A stretch of DNA of 64,000 nucleotides from Candidatus Fraserbacteria bacterium (GTDB lineage: Bacteria; Bipolaricaulota; Bipolaricaulia; RBG-16-55-9; JAJCYT01): the NCBI GenBank assembly GCA_029262795.1, contig JAJCYT010000031.1, positions 248,001-312,000 on the forward strand, written 5' to 3'. Below the pieces are notes generated by a model. It was given only the letters and a program-made list of their open reading frames with translations, made no database searches and was not told the origin of the DNA. Shown in pieces: positions 26,113-34,847 of the stretch. The position numbers and the translations under genes were made by a program. How positions within the stretch are numbered: position 1 is the stretch's first letter; each line of letters opens with the position of its first letter.

Positions 26113-27096
26113 TCAAATAGTGGAAAACAAATTACCAAGTGCTTTTAAATCGACATTGCCACCGCTTAGGATGATGCCAACACGCTTGCCTGAAAGATCA
26201 AGATTTTTATTGAACACAGGGGCTAAACCCAACGTGGCTGTGGGTTCAACCACCAGCTTCATGCGTTCATAAAGAAAAAACATGGTTCGTATTAATTCAT
26301 CATCTGTGGCGGTCAACATCTGTTTCACATGCTTCAACATCACAGCCAAAGTGAGGTGACCCAGAGAATTGGTCTGTGCGCCATCCGCAATGGTTTTTGG
26401 TGTGGGAATTGATACCAGTTGGCGGGATTTAAACGACTGTTGACCATCATTGCCTGCTTCAGGTTCCACGCCAAATATCTCACATTCAGGCGAGAAATGA
26501 TTTGCACTGATGGCTGATCCACTGATCAGGCCGCCCCCGCCACAAGGCACGAGCAACGCATCGAGTGGGCCAACATCCTCAAAAAGCTCTTTGGCGGCAG
26601 TGCCTTGACCGGCCATGATATGTGGATGGTCAAAGGGCGGAATCAGCACCATACCTCTTTCTTCTTGAATCTCTTTGGCAATTTCCTCGCGCTTTTCTTC
26701 CGAACGATCATAAAGCAAGACTTCCGCGCCATAGCCTTTGGTGCCATTGAGTTTAACTTTTGGAGCATCTTTGGGCATGACAATGGTTGCTGGAATGTTG
26801 AGCAGTTTGCCCGAAAGAGCCACGGCCTGAGCATGGTTGCCCGAAGAAAAAGTGATCACACCGCATTTTTTTTGTTCATCATCCAACTGGCTCAACGCGT
26901 TATAAGCGCCTCGAAATTTAAAAGCCCCCATGCGCTGATAGTTTTCACATTTCAAAAAAATCTCGCAGCCACAAATCTCATTGAGTGTTCGAGAAGTCAT
27001 TACCGGCGTGCGATGGGCCACGCCATCAAGGCGTTGTGCGGCTTGCTCAATGTCGCTAAAAAAAACCGGAGTGGTTTCAATATTGGATGTGGTCAT
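26113..27096 (-). CDS. Threonine/serine dehydratase (PLP)
   Basis: The 327-residue fold-type II PLP enzyme has the Schiff-base Lys in GAFKFRGAYNAL (K60), the SSGNHAQAVAL loop and the glycine-rich phosphate loop PCGGGGLISG. Catabolic threonine ammonia-lyase or serine racemase-like activity is likely; it lacks the C-terminal regulatory ACT-like domain of biosynthetic IlvA, as its length shows. It overlaps the nucleoside phosphorylase gene upstream by 4 bp, so both are translated as a unit. That pairing suggests a catabolic operon, though the two pathways are not obviously linked. Confidence 0.87.
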   Translation of the reverse strand: MTTSNIETTPVFFSDIEQAAQRLDGVAHRTPVMTSRTLNEICGCEIFLKCENYQRMGAFKFRGAYNALSQLDDEQKKCGVITFSSGNHAQAVALSGKLLNIPATIVMPKDAPKVKLNGTKGYGAEVLLYDRSEEKREEIAKEIQEERGMVLIPPFDHPHIMAGQGTAAKELFEDVGPLDALLVPCGGGGLISGSAISANHFSPECEIFGVEPEAGNDGQQSFKSRQLVSIPTPKTIADGAQTNSLGHLTLAVMLKHVKQMLTATDDELIRTMFFLYERMKLVVEPTATLGLAPVFNKNLDLSGKRVGIILSGGNVDLKALGNLFSTI

Positions 27097-28412
27097 GGTG
27101 TGATCGTTTCGTGAATCAATGTGGGTTTGTCAACAGGATCGTTTGAAAACTGAAACGCGTTTTCAATTTTCTGTTTTGCCGACTCAAGGCTATCTGTTTT
27201 GTTGACATAAAGTGTGGCAAGTGGATCGCCTTGATTGACCTGATCAGAAATTTTTGCATGCAATACCACACCCACAGCATAGTCGATGCTTTCACTTTTC
27301 TTCTCGCGTCCAGCGCCCAAAGAATGCGCTGCTTGCCCAATTGAAAGGGCATCCAGACTTTGCACATAGCCAGAAGATGGTGAGGTAACCATCACCGTTT
27401 CAGCCGTGGCAGGGAATTTTCCGAAGTCATCGACATAAGAAGCGTCGCCGTGTTGGGTGGCAATCCACTCTTTAAATTTCTCAAGTGCGCTGCCATCCTC
27501 CAAGTGACTTCTGAGTTTGGCTTTGGCGGCATCTGCGCCAATATCTGATTGAGTTAGACAAATCAATTGAGCGCTTAAGCCAAGGCAAAGTTCAGTTAAA
27601 TCTTCAGGTCCATTGCCTTTCAACGTTTCGATGGCTTCTTTCACTTCAACAGAATTGCCCACGGCGAATCCCAAAGGCTGATCCATGTTTGTCAATAATG
27701 CGGATGTCTTGCGCCCTGCACCGTTGCCGATTTGCACCATCAACTTGGCCAATGCGCCAGCCTGATCAAGATTTTTCATCAATGCGCCACTGCCCACTTT
27801 GACATCCAACACGATGGCATGTGTGTGTACTGCCAGTTTTTTGCTCATGATCGAACTGGCAATCAGAGGCAGTGACCCTACGGTGGCTGTGACATCTCGA
27901 AGCCCATACAGGGCTTTGTCAGCAGGTGCCAGGTCGTGTGTGCTTTCGGACAATGCAATGCCCATTTGGTTCACTTGGTCAATCATTTCTTCAATGGACA
28001 AAGCCGCCTGAAACCCTGGAATGGATTCCAACTTATCAATCGTTCCGCCGGTATGGCCCAATCCACGCCCGGAGAGCTTTGCAACGGTCAGCCCTGCAGC
28101 AGCGACCAAAGGGGTCAATACCAAAGAGACTTTATCTCCGACGCCACCGGTAGAGTGCTTGTCCACAATCGTGCCCTGAATCCCAGGAAACTCGACTGTC
28201 TGGCCGGATCTGGCCATGGCCAAGGTGAGGGCGGTGGCTTCGTGTTCATTCATGCCTTTGAGATAAACAGCCATGGCCCAGGCAGCCAATTGATAATCGG
28301 GAATGTCACCCCTGGTAAAGCCTTCGACCAGGTAATGAATTTCAGCATCCGTCATTGCGTGTCCATCACGCTTTTTGGCAATCAGTGATGGGGTATGAAA
28401 TATCGTCGTCAT
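27093..28412 (-). CDS. deoA: Pyrimidine-nucleoside/thymidine phosphorylase
   Basis: The 439-residue homodimeric phosphorylase cleaves thymidine, and possibly uridine, to base and (deoxy)ribose 1-phosphate. The family signature SGRGLGHTGGTIDKLESI is intact, and the phosphate-binding region KHSTGGVGDKVSLVLTPL is seen near residue 80. The C-terminal domain is of normal length. Whether it is DeoA or the broader Pdp type cannot be decided by eye. The start at 28412 is chosen as the first Met before the family N-terminus; the ribosome site is poor. Confidence 0.9.
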   Translation of the reverse strand: MTTIFHTPSLIAKKRDGHAMTDAEIHYLVEGFTRGDIPDYQLAAWAMAVYLKGMNEHEATALTLAMARSGQTVEFPGIQGTIVDKHSTGGVGDKVSLVLTPLVAAAGLTVAKLSGRGLGHTGGTIDKLESIPGFQAALSIEEMIDQVNQMGIALSESTHDLAPADKALYGLRDVTATVGSLPLIASSIMSKKLAVHTHAIVLDVKVGSGALMKNLDQAGALAKLMVQIGNGAGRKTSALLTNMDQPLGFAVGNSVEVKEAIETLKGNGPEDLTELCLGLSAQLICLTQSDIGADAAKAKLRSHLEDGSALEKFKEWIATQHGDASYVDDFGKFPATAETVMVTSPSSGYVQSLDALSIGQAAHSLGAGREKKSESIDYAVGVVLHAKISDQVNQGDPLATLYVNKTDSLESAKQKIENAFQFSNDPVDKPTLIHETITP

Positions 28413-28601
28413 AAGAATCACATACTAGCACGTCTTGCAGCCTTTGACTAGGTTGAGATTTACATATTATTTTAGGCAAAGGCGATGGTTTTTTGAAAAA
28501 AAGTAGTTTAAACTTTTTTCGGATACTCAAACCCTTTCTCCTGTATAGACGCCTAATGCAGTTGTATGTAAGATAAAATGGGCTTTTCTCGCTCGTCCCA
28601 C

Positions 28602-28631
28602 TTGACATTTGTGGCTTAAAGGTGATATACT
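28602..28631 (+). promoter_or_regulatory. Sigma-70-type promoter before the RHH-MshEN gene
   Basis: TTGACA at 28602-28607 and TATACT at 28626-28631, spacing 18 bp. The surrounding bases (TTTGTGG, then AAAGGTG) recur almost exactly in the promoter at 33549. It lies about 50 bp before the start codon at 28682. Confidence 0.7.
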
Positions 28632-28681
28632 TTAACCATCAAGCAGTGATCCGCTTTTAAACAGCTCAGAGGTGCAGCGAA

Positions 28682-28996
28682 ATGCAAATGACGATTTATT
28701 ACACAGAAGAAGATCAGTACCTGATCGACAAGGTAGAGGAAGAAGCGGAAACGCATCGCAAAAGTAAAAGCGCTGTGATTTTAACCGCTTTGGAACGCTA
28801 TCTTGAGCAAAATCGTCGTGTGGGAGAGATCCTTTGCGACATGGGACGTTTGGAGCCAAAGCAATTGCAGGAAGCACTCGAAAAACAAAAGAATCAAAAA
28901 GGCCGCAAATTGGGTGAAATTCTGCTTGCTGAAGACATGGTTCGTTCCCAGGACTTAAACCGCGCATTGGCCATTCAGGGTAAGGTTAATTCCTAA
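28682..28996 (+). CDS. Ribbon-helix-helix protein with MshEN-like C-terminal domain
   Basis: The 104-residue protein has two recognisable parts. Residues 1-45 fit a ribbon-helix-helix DNA-binding fold: a strand MTIYYT, then helix EEDQYLIDKVEEEAE and helix KSAVILTALERYLEQ. Residues 46-99 contain two 24-residue units, R46-Q69 and K76-Q99. They follow the pattern R/K-(L/V)-G-x2-(I/L)-L, Gly at the tenth position (Asp in the second unit), Leu at 17 and 21, and terminal Gln. This is the tandem motif of MshEN/GspE N-terminal domains, which in some proteins bind cyclic di-GMP. The spacer between units is 6 residues. It could be a c-di-GMP-responsive repressor (inference). It has its own promoter at 28602. 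Confidence 0.8.
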   Translation: MQMTIYYTEEDQYLIDKVEEEAETHRKSKSAVILTALERYLEQNRRVGEILCDMGRLEPKQLQEALEKQKNQKGRKLGEILLAEDMVRSQDLNRALAIQGKVNS

Positions 28997-29033
28997 AAAG
29001 CTATTTCTTGTTTTACATGTTTTGAAAATGAAA

Positions 29034-29059
29034 AAGAGGTGTCTATTCAGACACCTCTT
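29034..29059. terminator. Hairpin terminator between convergent genes
   Basis: An 11-bp stem AAGAGGTGTCT (29034-29044) pairs with 29049-29059 with loop ATTC. On the minus strand it is followed by TTTTTC, suiting thrS, whose stop codon lies about 75 bp before it. It may also serve the plus-strand RHH gene. Confidence 0.75.
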
Positions 29060-29134
29060 CATCACTTTTCTGTTCAGATAATCAATCGTGTTTTAACTGA
29101 TTCGATATGCTTTCAATGGTTTTTGACTGTTGAT

Positions 29135-31066
29135 TTAAACAGTCTCTTTATTCTTGATCTTTTCAAGCACCATTGCAGCAAACTCATCAACTGATCGTGC
29201 GCCCAAATCTTCTTCGGTGCGCAGTCGCACAGCCACTTGTTGTTGTTCCGCTTCACGATCCCCCATCACCAACATGTAAGGAATCTTTTGCGTTTGAGCA
29301 TCGCGGATGCGTTTGTTGAGTGTTTGGCTGCTGCCATCCATTTCGACGCGGATGCCTTGGGCTTTGAGTTGATCAAACACCTGTTGTGCATATTCATGAT
29401 GTCGCTCCGCAATTGGCAACACCGCGACCTGAACCGGCGCCAACCAGATTGGGAACGCGCCGCCGTGATGCTCGATCAACACGCCAAAAAAGCGCTCCAT
29501 TGAGCCAAGCAATGCACGATGAATCATGTAAGGCTGGTGCGTTTCACCATCCTCACCGATGTAGCCCAACTCGAAACGCTCTGGCAAATTGAAGTCAAAC
29601 TGAATCGTTGAAAGCTGCCAGGGCCGTTCCAAAGCGTCTTTTACATAGATGTCAATCTTCGGTCCATAGAATGCACCGTCGCCTTCGTTGGTGGAATAAG
29701 GCAAGCCGCTGCGTTCTAACGAACTTTTCAGTGCTTCTTCAGAGGCATCCCATTGTGATTCCTCACCGACGCGCTTTTCAGGTCGTGTACTCAGGAAAAG
29801 ATGAAATTCTTCAAATCCAAAATCTCTGAGTAAGTCGAGGCTGAAGGTCAACACCTTGTCCATTTCGGCAGGCATTTGATCGGGACGGCAGAACAAATGG
29901 GCGTCATCCTGCGTGAATCCGCGCACACGCGTCATTCCATGAAGCGTGCCACTGCGCTCGAAGCGATACACCGTGCCCCACTCTGCAAAACGCAAAGGCA
30001 GATCACGATAGGATCGCATTCTGGCCTTGAAGATTTGCACATGGAACGGACAGTTCATCGGCTTGAGATAATACTCCTGGCCTTCGATGTCGATGGGCGC
30101 ATACATGCCCTCTTTGTAAAAATCCAAATGGCCACTGGTTTCCCAAAGCACGGAGCGACCAATGTGGGGCGTGTTTACAAACTCATAGCCATCGTCCAAA
30201 TGGCGATTCTTGCAATGTTCTTCGGCCAAGTGACGCATTAATGCGCCTTTGGGATGCCAAAGAATCAGACCACTGCCCACCGTATCAGGGTTGGTGCTGA
30301 ACAAATCCAGCAGTTGACCCAGGTGACGATGGTCGCGCTTCTTGGCTTCTTCCAGTTGCCACAGATATTGTTCCAGATCTTCTTTGCTTAAAAACGCCGT
30401 ACCGTAGATGCGTTGCAGCATTTTGTTCTTTTCATCTCCGCGCCAGTACGCGCCAGCCACACTCAGCAATTTGAAATGCTTCACTTGCTTCGTGAACAAG
30501 ATGTGAGGCCCACGGCACATATCAACAAACTCACCGTCACGGTAGAAAGAAATGTCCTCGCCACGATCTGCGAATTCTTCCAAGAGTTCCAGTTTGTAAG
30601 GTTCATCGGCTTCTTCAAGCATCTTTCGGGCTTCTTCAACGGACACATTGATGCGCTCAAAGCGGTGGTTTTCCTTCACCACTTTTTTCATCTCCGCCTC
30701 GATCTTTTCCAGATCGTCCGGCGTGAATGGCTCTTCCACATCAAAGTCGTAGTAATAGCCCGTGTCGATGGCCGGACCAATGGCCAGCTTCGCTTTGGGA
30801 TACAGGCGTTTGACCGCCTGCGCCAAAATGTGTGAAAAGCTGTGCCGATACAGCATCTTGGCTTCGGGCGTGTCTTCCTTCAGTTTGATGAATTTTAGCT
30901 CGCCGCCGGTAGTCAGAGGAGACTCCATATCGAGTAACTCGCCGTTAATTTCAGCGCCTACGGTGCCTTTGACCACATCTTGATCTTCAATGAGAGCCAA
31001 CGCATCACGGACACGCTGACCCACTTCAACGTCGCGTTCGACGCCATCAGGAAATGCAATCTTCAC
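29135..31066 (-). CDS. thrS: Threonyl-tRNA synthetase
   Basis: The 643-residue class II synthetase charges tRNA-Thr. The N-terminal TGS domain (about residues 1-62) and editing domain (about 63-240, with the HSFSHILAQAV and YYYDF blocks) are both present. The catalytic core has motif 2 (YRFERSGTLHGMTRVRGFT) and motif 3 (GSMERFFGVLIEHHGGAFP), followed by the anticodon-binding domain (APVQVAVLPI to the end). The GTG start at 31066 has GGAGGGG upstream. No T-box leader is visible, and infC does not follow in this window. Confidence 0.96.
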   Translation of the reverse strand: MKIAFPDGVERDVEVGQRVRDALALIEDQDVVKGTVGAEINGELLDMESPLTTGGELKFIKLKEDTPEAKMLYRHSFSHILAQAVKRLYPKAKLAIGPAIDTGYYYDFDVEEPFTPDDLEKIEAEMKKVVKENHRFERINVSVEEARKMLEEADEPYKLELLEEFADRGEDISFYRDGEFVDMCRGPHILFTKQVKHFKLLSVAGAYWRGDEKNKMLQRIYGTAFLSKEDLEQYLWQLEEAKKRDHRHLGQLLDLFSTNPDTVGSGLILWHPKGALMRHLAEEHCKNRHLDDGYEFVNTPHIGRSVLWETSGHLDFYKEGMYAPIDIEGQEYYLKPMNCPFHVQIFKARMRSYRDLPLRFAEWGTVYRFERSGTLHGMTRVRGFTQDDAHLFCRPDQMPAEMDKVLTFSLDLLRDFGFEEFHLFLSTRPEKRVGEESQWDASEEALKSSLERSGLPYSTNEGDGAFYGPKIDIYVKDALERPWQLSTIQFDFNLPERFELGYIGEDGETHQPYMIHRALLGSMERFFGVLIEHHGGAFPIWLAPVQVAVLPIAERHHEYAQQVFDQLKAQGIRVEMDGSSQTLNKRIRDAQTQKIPYMLVMGDREAEQQQVAVRLRTEEDLGARSVDEFAAMVLEKIKNKETV

Positions 31067-31183
31067 AGTCCCCTCCTTCTAAAATATAGGTTTTAAAACG
31101 TTGCATTGTAGCCAATCTGTTCAGAAGATGCACGAGGGGTAATTTTTAATTCAAGAGGCAGATTTTTTAAAATGTAAAAAATT

Positions 31184-31247
31184 TCAAACTCCCAACCCCT
31201 TTGATCTCAAAGGCGCTATGATTGACCACAGGGAGTTGGTTCTGCGC
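31184..31247 (+). repeat. Dispersed intergenic repeat, copy R5 (short)
   Basis: The core is ACTCCCAACCCCTTTGATC, then TCAAAGGCGCTATGATTG and GGGAGTTGGTTCTGCGCC. It matches the 5' half of R1 (GCTACGAT, GAGTTGGTTCT) with several changes and has lost the 3' half. It lies between the divergent genes thrS and the membrane regulator. Confidence 0.55.
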
Positions 31248-31368
31248 CAAAATTTTTACTTAACGGGATGTTTTGTTGATAAAAATCAGATTACAGCTGT
31301 TTTCTTGAAAAGGATTATCTTGTACAGAATTCTTGAAGGTAAATAACTAATTAACTATTGTGTGGATA

Positions 31369-32277
31369 ATGAAAATTCCAACTATGGGGACAAAAAGGTG
31401 GTTATGGTTAAGCCTTGTTGGCCTAATCATGGCAGTCATTGTGTTGCTGGTGGGGGTGCAGTGGGCACAATATCAGGACACTTTGGAAGACCAGTGGCGG
31501 CAGCGAGCAAGACTGATGGTTCGTTCTTTGACAGATCAAGTTGCCTTGGTGTTGTTTCCAGAAGCTTCAGACCATCTGCCAGACATCATGAAGATTGCCG
31601 TACAGGGCGATGTGCTTTATGCACAAGTGGTTTTAAATGATGAAATAATGGCAGAATCTGTAGCAGACCAAGGCTTAAAAGTGGTGCCATCCGTTCGTGA
31701 GGTGCCAAGCCAACTGGAATGGACATCTCTGGTGCATCCAGATGGCACGTCATATTGGGGTTTGGTGCAACCTTTATCCACGCCACAACAGGCCTATGTG
31801 AGCTTGGGAATTTCTCTGGCTAGCTTAAAAGCAGTGCAAAATATGGAAACAACAATGGCGCTGACAACTCTGGTGATCACGCTATTTCTTATAGCAGCTC
31901 TTTCCGGATTAGGATGGTGGTGGTTGCGATCAGCTCACCACATGACATCCGATGCAAGTATTGTAAAGCTGACGGAACAAAGCTCTATTAATGTCGGGCC
32001 TCTTGAAATTGATGATCATCAAAAAACAGTCTCAATAAACAACACCCCTATACAACTTTCTCAAAGGGAATATGACTTGCTCAAACTTCTGGCTTCTGAG
32101 CCTGGGAAAGTATTTTCACCTCAAGAAATTAAAGAGGCTGTCTGGCCTGACGGTGTGGTGCTGGCAGACGATGTCAAGAAATACATTTATTTGCTTCGCC
32201 AGAAAATCGAACCCGAAAATGGCACACCTACAATCATTATCAATGTTAAAGGATTTGGCTACAGAATAGGGAATTGA
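31369..32277 (+). CDS. Membrane-tethered winged-helix transcription regulator
   Basis: The 302-residue one-component regulator has an unusual order. TM1 lies at about residues 10-30 (LWLSLVGLIMAVIVLLVGVQ), followed by a periplasmic sensor of about 130 residues. TM2 lies at about 165-185 (LVITLFLIAALSGLGWWWL), followed by a C-terminal cytoplasmic OmpR/PhoB-type winged helix (about 215-302; LSQREYDLLKLLASEPG, then DVKKYIYLLRQKIE and KGFGYRIGN). The classic ToxR/CadC regulators have the winged helix at the N-terminus, so this topology is reversed. The sensor is not assignable. Several starts are possible (GTG 31360, ATG 31369, ATG 31384); none has a strong ribosome site. The lipoprotein gene 107 bp downstream may be its target or partner. 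Confidence 0.8.
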   Translation: MKIPTMGTKRWLWLSLVGLIMAVIVLLVGVQWAQYQDTLEDQWRQRARLMVRSLTDQVALVLFPEASDHLPDIMKIAVQGDVLYAQVVLNDEIMAESVADQGLKVVPSVREVPSQLEWTSLVHPDGTSYWGLVQPLSTPQQAYVSLGISLASLKAVQNMETTMALTTLVITLFLIAALSGLGWWWLRSAHHMTSDASIVKLTEQSSINVGPLEIDDHQKTVSINNTPIQLSQREYDLLKLLASEPGKVFSPQEIKEAVWPDGVVLADDVKKYIYLLRQKIEPENGTPTIIINVKGFGYRIGN

Positions 32278-32384
32278 CCTTGGTTTGACTGAACTTAGAC
32301 GCTGTTTTGACCCACCTTATCTTGTCTTTGGACTCACTTGACTCGTACCACAAAACCAACAGAACTTTATGGAGGCATGAATTT

Positions 32385-33356
32385 ATGAGACAATGTTTTA
32401 TTGGGCTGGTCGTACTGTTGGTTGGATTGTTGGGGTGTATGTCGAGTGGGAGCCAAGCCTCGGCGGTTATTTTGGGTCCAGGCCACGAGTATGTTTGGCA
32501 GCTCGCAACAGATCATGCCGCCTGGCCAGCGGAACACTTTTTCAAGAACCTTTTCAGCTTTCAGGATAGGCTTTGGTTAATTGATGAACACATTGGCAGT
32601 TGGGTTTCCGATGACGGTACGAATTGGGTATCAATTAAATCACTGTTGCCTCTTAAAGGTATTTGGCTTCCAATGGTGGTGTTTGATGATGAGCTTTTTG
32701 CCATTAACCCCAGCAACATCTCAGGTCAAACGCGAGTGTGGGTGTCTGAGGATGGGCAGGCGTGGTCGTCAATCTCGACCAATCTGAACATAGGTGGCGA
32801 TGATATTTCTGGCTTTAGATCGGTGGTATTTCAAGATCAAATTTGGTTGATTCACGGCGAGCGAGAGGAAATCTGGACTTCCTCAAATGGCCGTCAATGG
32901 AGCCAATTAAATATTCAGTTACCTTGGGCACCACGATTTCATTACAACATAGAGGTGCTGAATAACCGCTTGTGGGTCATTGGAGGTCGGATCAGCCAAG
33001 ATGGTCAATATACGGCGCTTGATGATGTGTGGACATCTGATGATGGCATTAATTGGACACAAACCTCAACGCATTCACCTTGGGGCACGGACCGCATTTT
33101 TTATGCCACTGCTGCTTACGATGGCTTTGTATGGTTAATGGGAGGCTATGACGAGCTAGGCACACCTGGTCGCAACGACGTGTGGCTCAGTAGTGATGGC
33201 GTCAACTGGCATCAGGCCCCAGATGCAACATGGCCAGCCCGCTCTGCATTTAATGCTGTGATTTTTGAAAATCATTTGGTCATCCTTGGTGGTAAGACAG
33301 GCGCAGATAAATTTTTAAACGATGTCTGGATGATGAAAAGTGACCATCATCCTTAA
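32385..33356 (+). CDS. Kelch-type beta-propeller lipoprotein
   Basis: The 323-residue protein begins with a lipoprotein signal peptide (FIGLVVLLVGLLGC, lipobox LLGC, acylated Cys near residue 17). The rest consists of kelch/sialidase-like repeats, each with a hydrophobic strand and a DVW-S-DG-x-W pattern: NRLWVIGGR...LDDVWTSDDGINW, FVWLMGGY...NDVWLSSDGVNW, and a final LVILGGK...LNDVWMM. Six or seven blades are expected. It should sit on the periplasmic side or the cell surface and bind an unknown ligand. The start at 32385 follows GGAGG. It may be co-transcribed with the membrane regulator upstream and ends before a strong hairpin at 33406. Confidence 0.8.
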   Translation: MRQCFIGLVVLLVGLLGCMSSGSQASAVILGPGHEYVWQLATDHAAWPAEHFFKNLFSFQDRLWLIDEHIGSWVSDDGTNWVSIKSLLPLKGIWLPMVVFDDELFAINPSNISGQTRVWVSEDGQAWSSISTNLNIGGDDISGFRSVVFQDQIWLIHGEREEIWTSSNGRQWSQLNIQLPWAPRFHYNIEVLNNRLWVIGGRISQDGQYTALDDVWTSDDGINWTQTSTHSPWGTDRIFYATAAYDGFVWLMGGYDELGTPGRNDVWLSSDGVNWHQAPDATWPARSAFNAVIFENHLVILGGKTGADKFLNDVWMMKSDHHP

Positions 33357-33405
33357 AAATGGATAGCGTTTTAATTTGTCTGTGATCTTAACAGATGGCT
33401 CTTTT

Positions 33406-33446
33406 GAAATAACCAGACCATCGGATAGCTTTGGTCTGGTTATTTC
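33406..33446 (+). terminator. Strong hairpin, probable terminator
   Basis: A perfect 15-bp stem, GAAATAACCAGACCA (33406-33420) with 33432-33446, and an 11-nt loop. No T run beyond TTATTTC inside the arm. It ends the regulator-lipoprotein unit and precedes the promoter at 33549. Confidence 0.6.
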
Positions 33447-33548
33447 ATGTTAATCAATGAGTTGGATGTTCAATTTAAAAAACTGGGAATTTTTCACGAA
33501 ATCATTCGTTGAAACTGAAGTAAGTCCAGCAGCAAAATTTTGCTGAAC

Positions 33549-33577
33549 TTGACATTTGAGGTCAAAGGTGCTATTTT
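33549..33577 (+). promoter_or_regulatory. Sigma-70-type promoter before the copper monooxygenase
   Basis: TTGACA at 33549-33554, 17-bp spacer and TATTTT at 33572-33577. The spacer bases TTTGAGG and AAAGGTG match those of the promoter at 28602 apart from one indel and a few changes. The start codon follows about 36 bp downstream. Confidence 0.7.
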
Positions 33578-33613
33578 TTTAGCAGGGTTAATTCACGGGG
33601 TTTAAGGAGCATC

Positions 33614-34738
33614 ATGAAACGCTTGAGAATGGATCATCTATGTTTTGTGGTTATCTGCGGATTAATTTTGGCGTTTGCTATCGCTTGGAATCCATACGAA
33701 TCGCAGGCCATACAAACGTTTCAGCCGGATTTAACGGTGCAAATGAGCGAAGCCTATTTGCCCAACGACAACTTAAACGATGATTATCGTTGCTTCCTCA
33801 TCGATCTGGGACTGGAAGAAGACACGTTTGTCACCAGCTTTGAAATTTTGCCTGATCAACAGGATTTGGTCCATCATGTTATTTTATTCCTTGCCACCCC
33901 TAACAATGTGCCGCAGGCACAGGCATTGGATCGTTCTGAGTCCGGCTTGGGTTGGACTTGTTTTGGCGGTTCAGGCGTTGAAGGGGCAGGCGGTAGTTTG
34001 GCAGGTTCTTTAGGCACCTGGGTGCCAGGGGCGAGCGCGGCCGAATTTCCTGCAGGCACGGGCAAACTGGTTCGTGCAGGCTCGCAAGTGGTGATGCAGG
34101 TGCATTACAATTTGAATGGTGCAAATAATATTCAACCCGACCAAAGCAGTGCCAGATTGGCTTTAGGACGGCCAGAAGAAGATTTGGCGCCCATTCAGGG
34201 CATGACGTTAATCGCGCCAGTTGAAATTCGTTGCCCTGGCCCTTATCCTACGGATACAAGTGATTCCTGCCATCGGCAGTTTGCGACGCTTCAGGTGCAA
34301 GATCCACGCACGGCCAATTCGTTACATCAAATTTGTGGCACCTCTCCCAACCTTTACATCGAACGAGACATTGGGTTTGGCGATGCGCAGGACACGCAGT
34401 GCGATATCCTCGTTCGACAGGACGGGCTGGCTTTGGGGGCATCCAACCACATGCACTTGCGTGGCAAATCTCTCAAAATTGAACTCAATCCGGACTCACC
34501 CGATGCCCAAACGCTTTTGTTCAATGAAAACTGGAACTTCAATCAGCAGCAAGGGATTTGGTTTGAAACACCTGTTGAGCTCTCACGCGGCGATATCCTG
34601 CGCCTCACCTGTGTGTTTGACAACAGCAGCGCCATCCCTGGCCCCGACGGCAATCCACTCGAACCCCGCTATTTGGTCTGGGGCGAAGGCACCACCGATG
34701 AAATGTGCCTGGGTGGCATCAACTGGATTAGACAGTAA
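33614..34738 (+). CDS. Copper type II ascorbate-dependent monooxygenase-like protein
   Basis: The 374-residue exported protein resembles the PHM/dopamine-beta-hydroxylase core. An N-terminal hydrophobic helix (about residues 9-27) is a signal anchor or signal peptide. Likely CuH ligands are the His pair in LVHHVILFLA and the His of VVMQVHYN. Likely CuM ligands are the HxH of SNHMHLRGK and the Met of TDEMCLGG near the C-terminus. Cysteines in CPGPYP, DSCHR, ICG and TQCD suggest disulfides. All expected copper ligands are present, so an active copper enzyme is plausible; the substrate is unknown. A cut-down paralogue follows at 34848. The ribosome site AAGGAG fixes the start. Confidence 0.82.
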   Translation: MKRLRMDHLCFVVICGLILAFAIAWNPYESQAIQTFQPDLTVQMSEAYLPNDNLNDDYRCFLIDLGLEEDTFVTSFEILPDQQDLVHHVILFLATPNNVPQAQALDRSESGLGWTCFGGSGVEGAGGSLAGSLGTWVPGASAAEFPAGTGKLVRAGSQVVMQVHYNLNGANNIQPDQSSARLALGRPEEDLAPIQGMTLIAPVEIRCPGPYPTDTSDSCHRQFATLQVQDPRTANSLHQICGTSPNLYIERDIGFGDAQDTQCDILVRQDGLALGASNHMHLRGKSLKIELNPDSPDAQTLLFNENWNFNQQQGIWFETPVELSRGDILRLTCVFDNSSAIPGPDGNPLEPRYLVWGEGTTDEMCLGGINWIRQ

Positions 34739-34847
34739 AATTCAAACATATGTCCAACTGTGTCAGGATTTAGACAGTGAGTGTTACACTTGTCATGCTG
34801 GGTAAATGTCAATTTACTCGCAAAGGGGAAGTGAGGCTGAACAAGAC

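Noticed and set aside
30000..31360. T-box leader for thrS
   Set aside because: The region upstream of the thrS start holds repeat R5 but no T-box signature or specifier loop that I can see.
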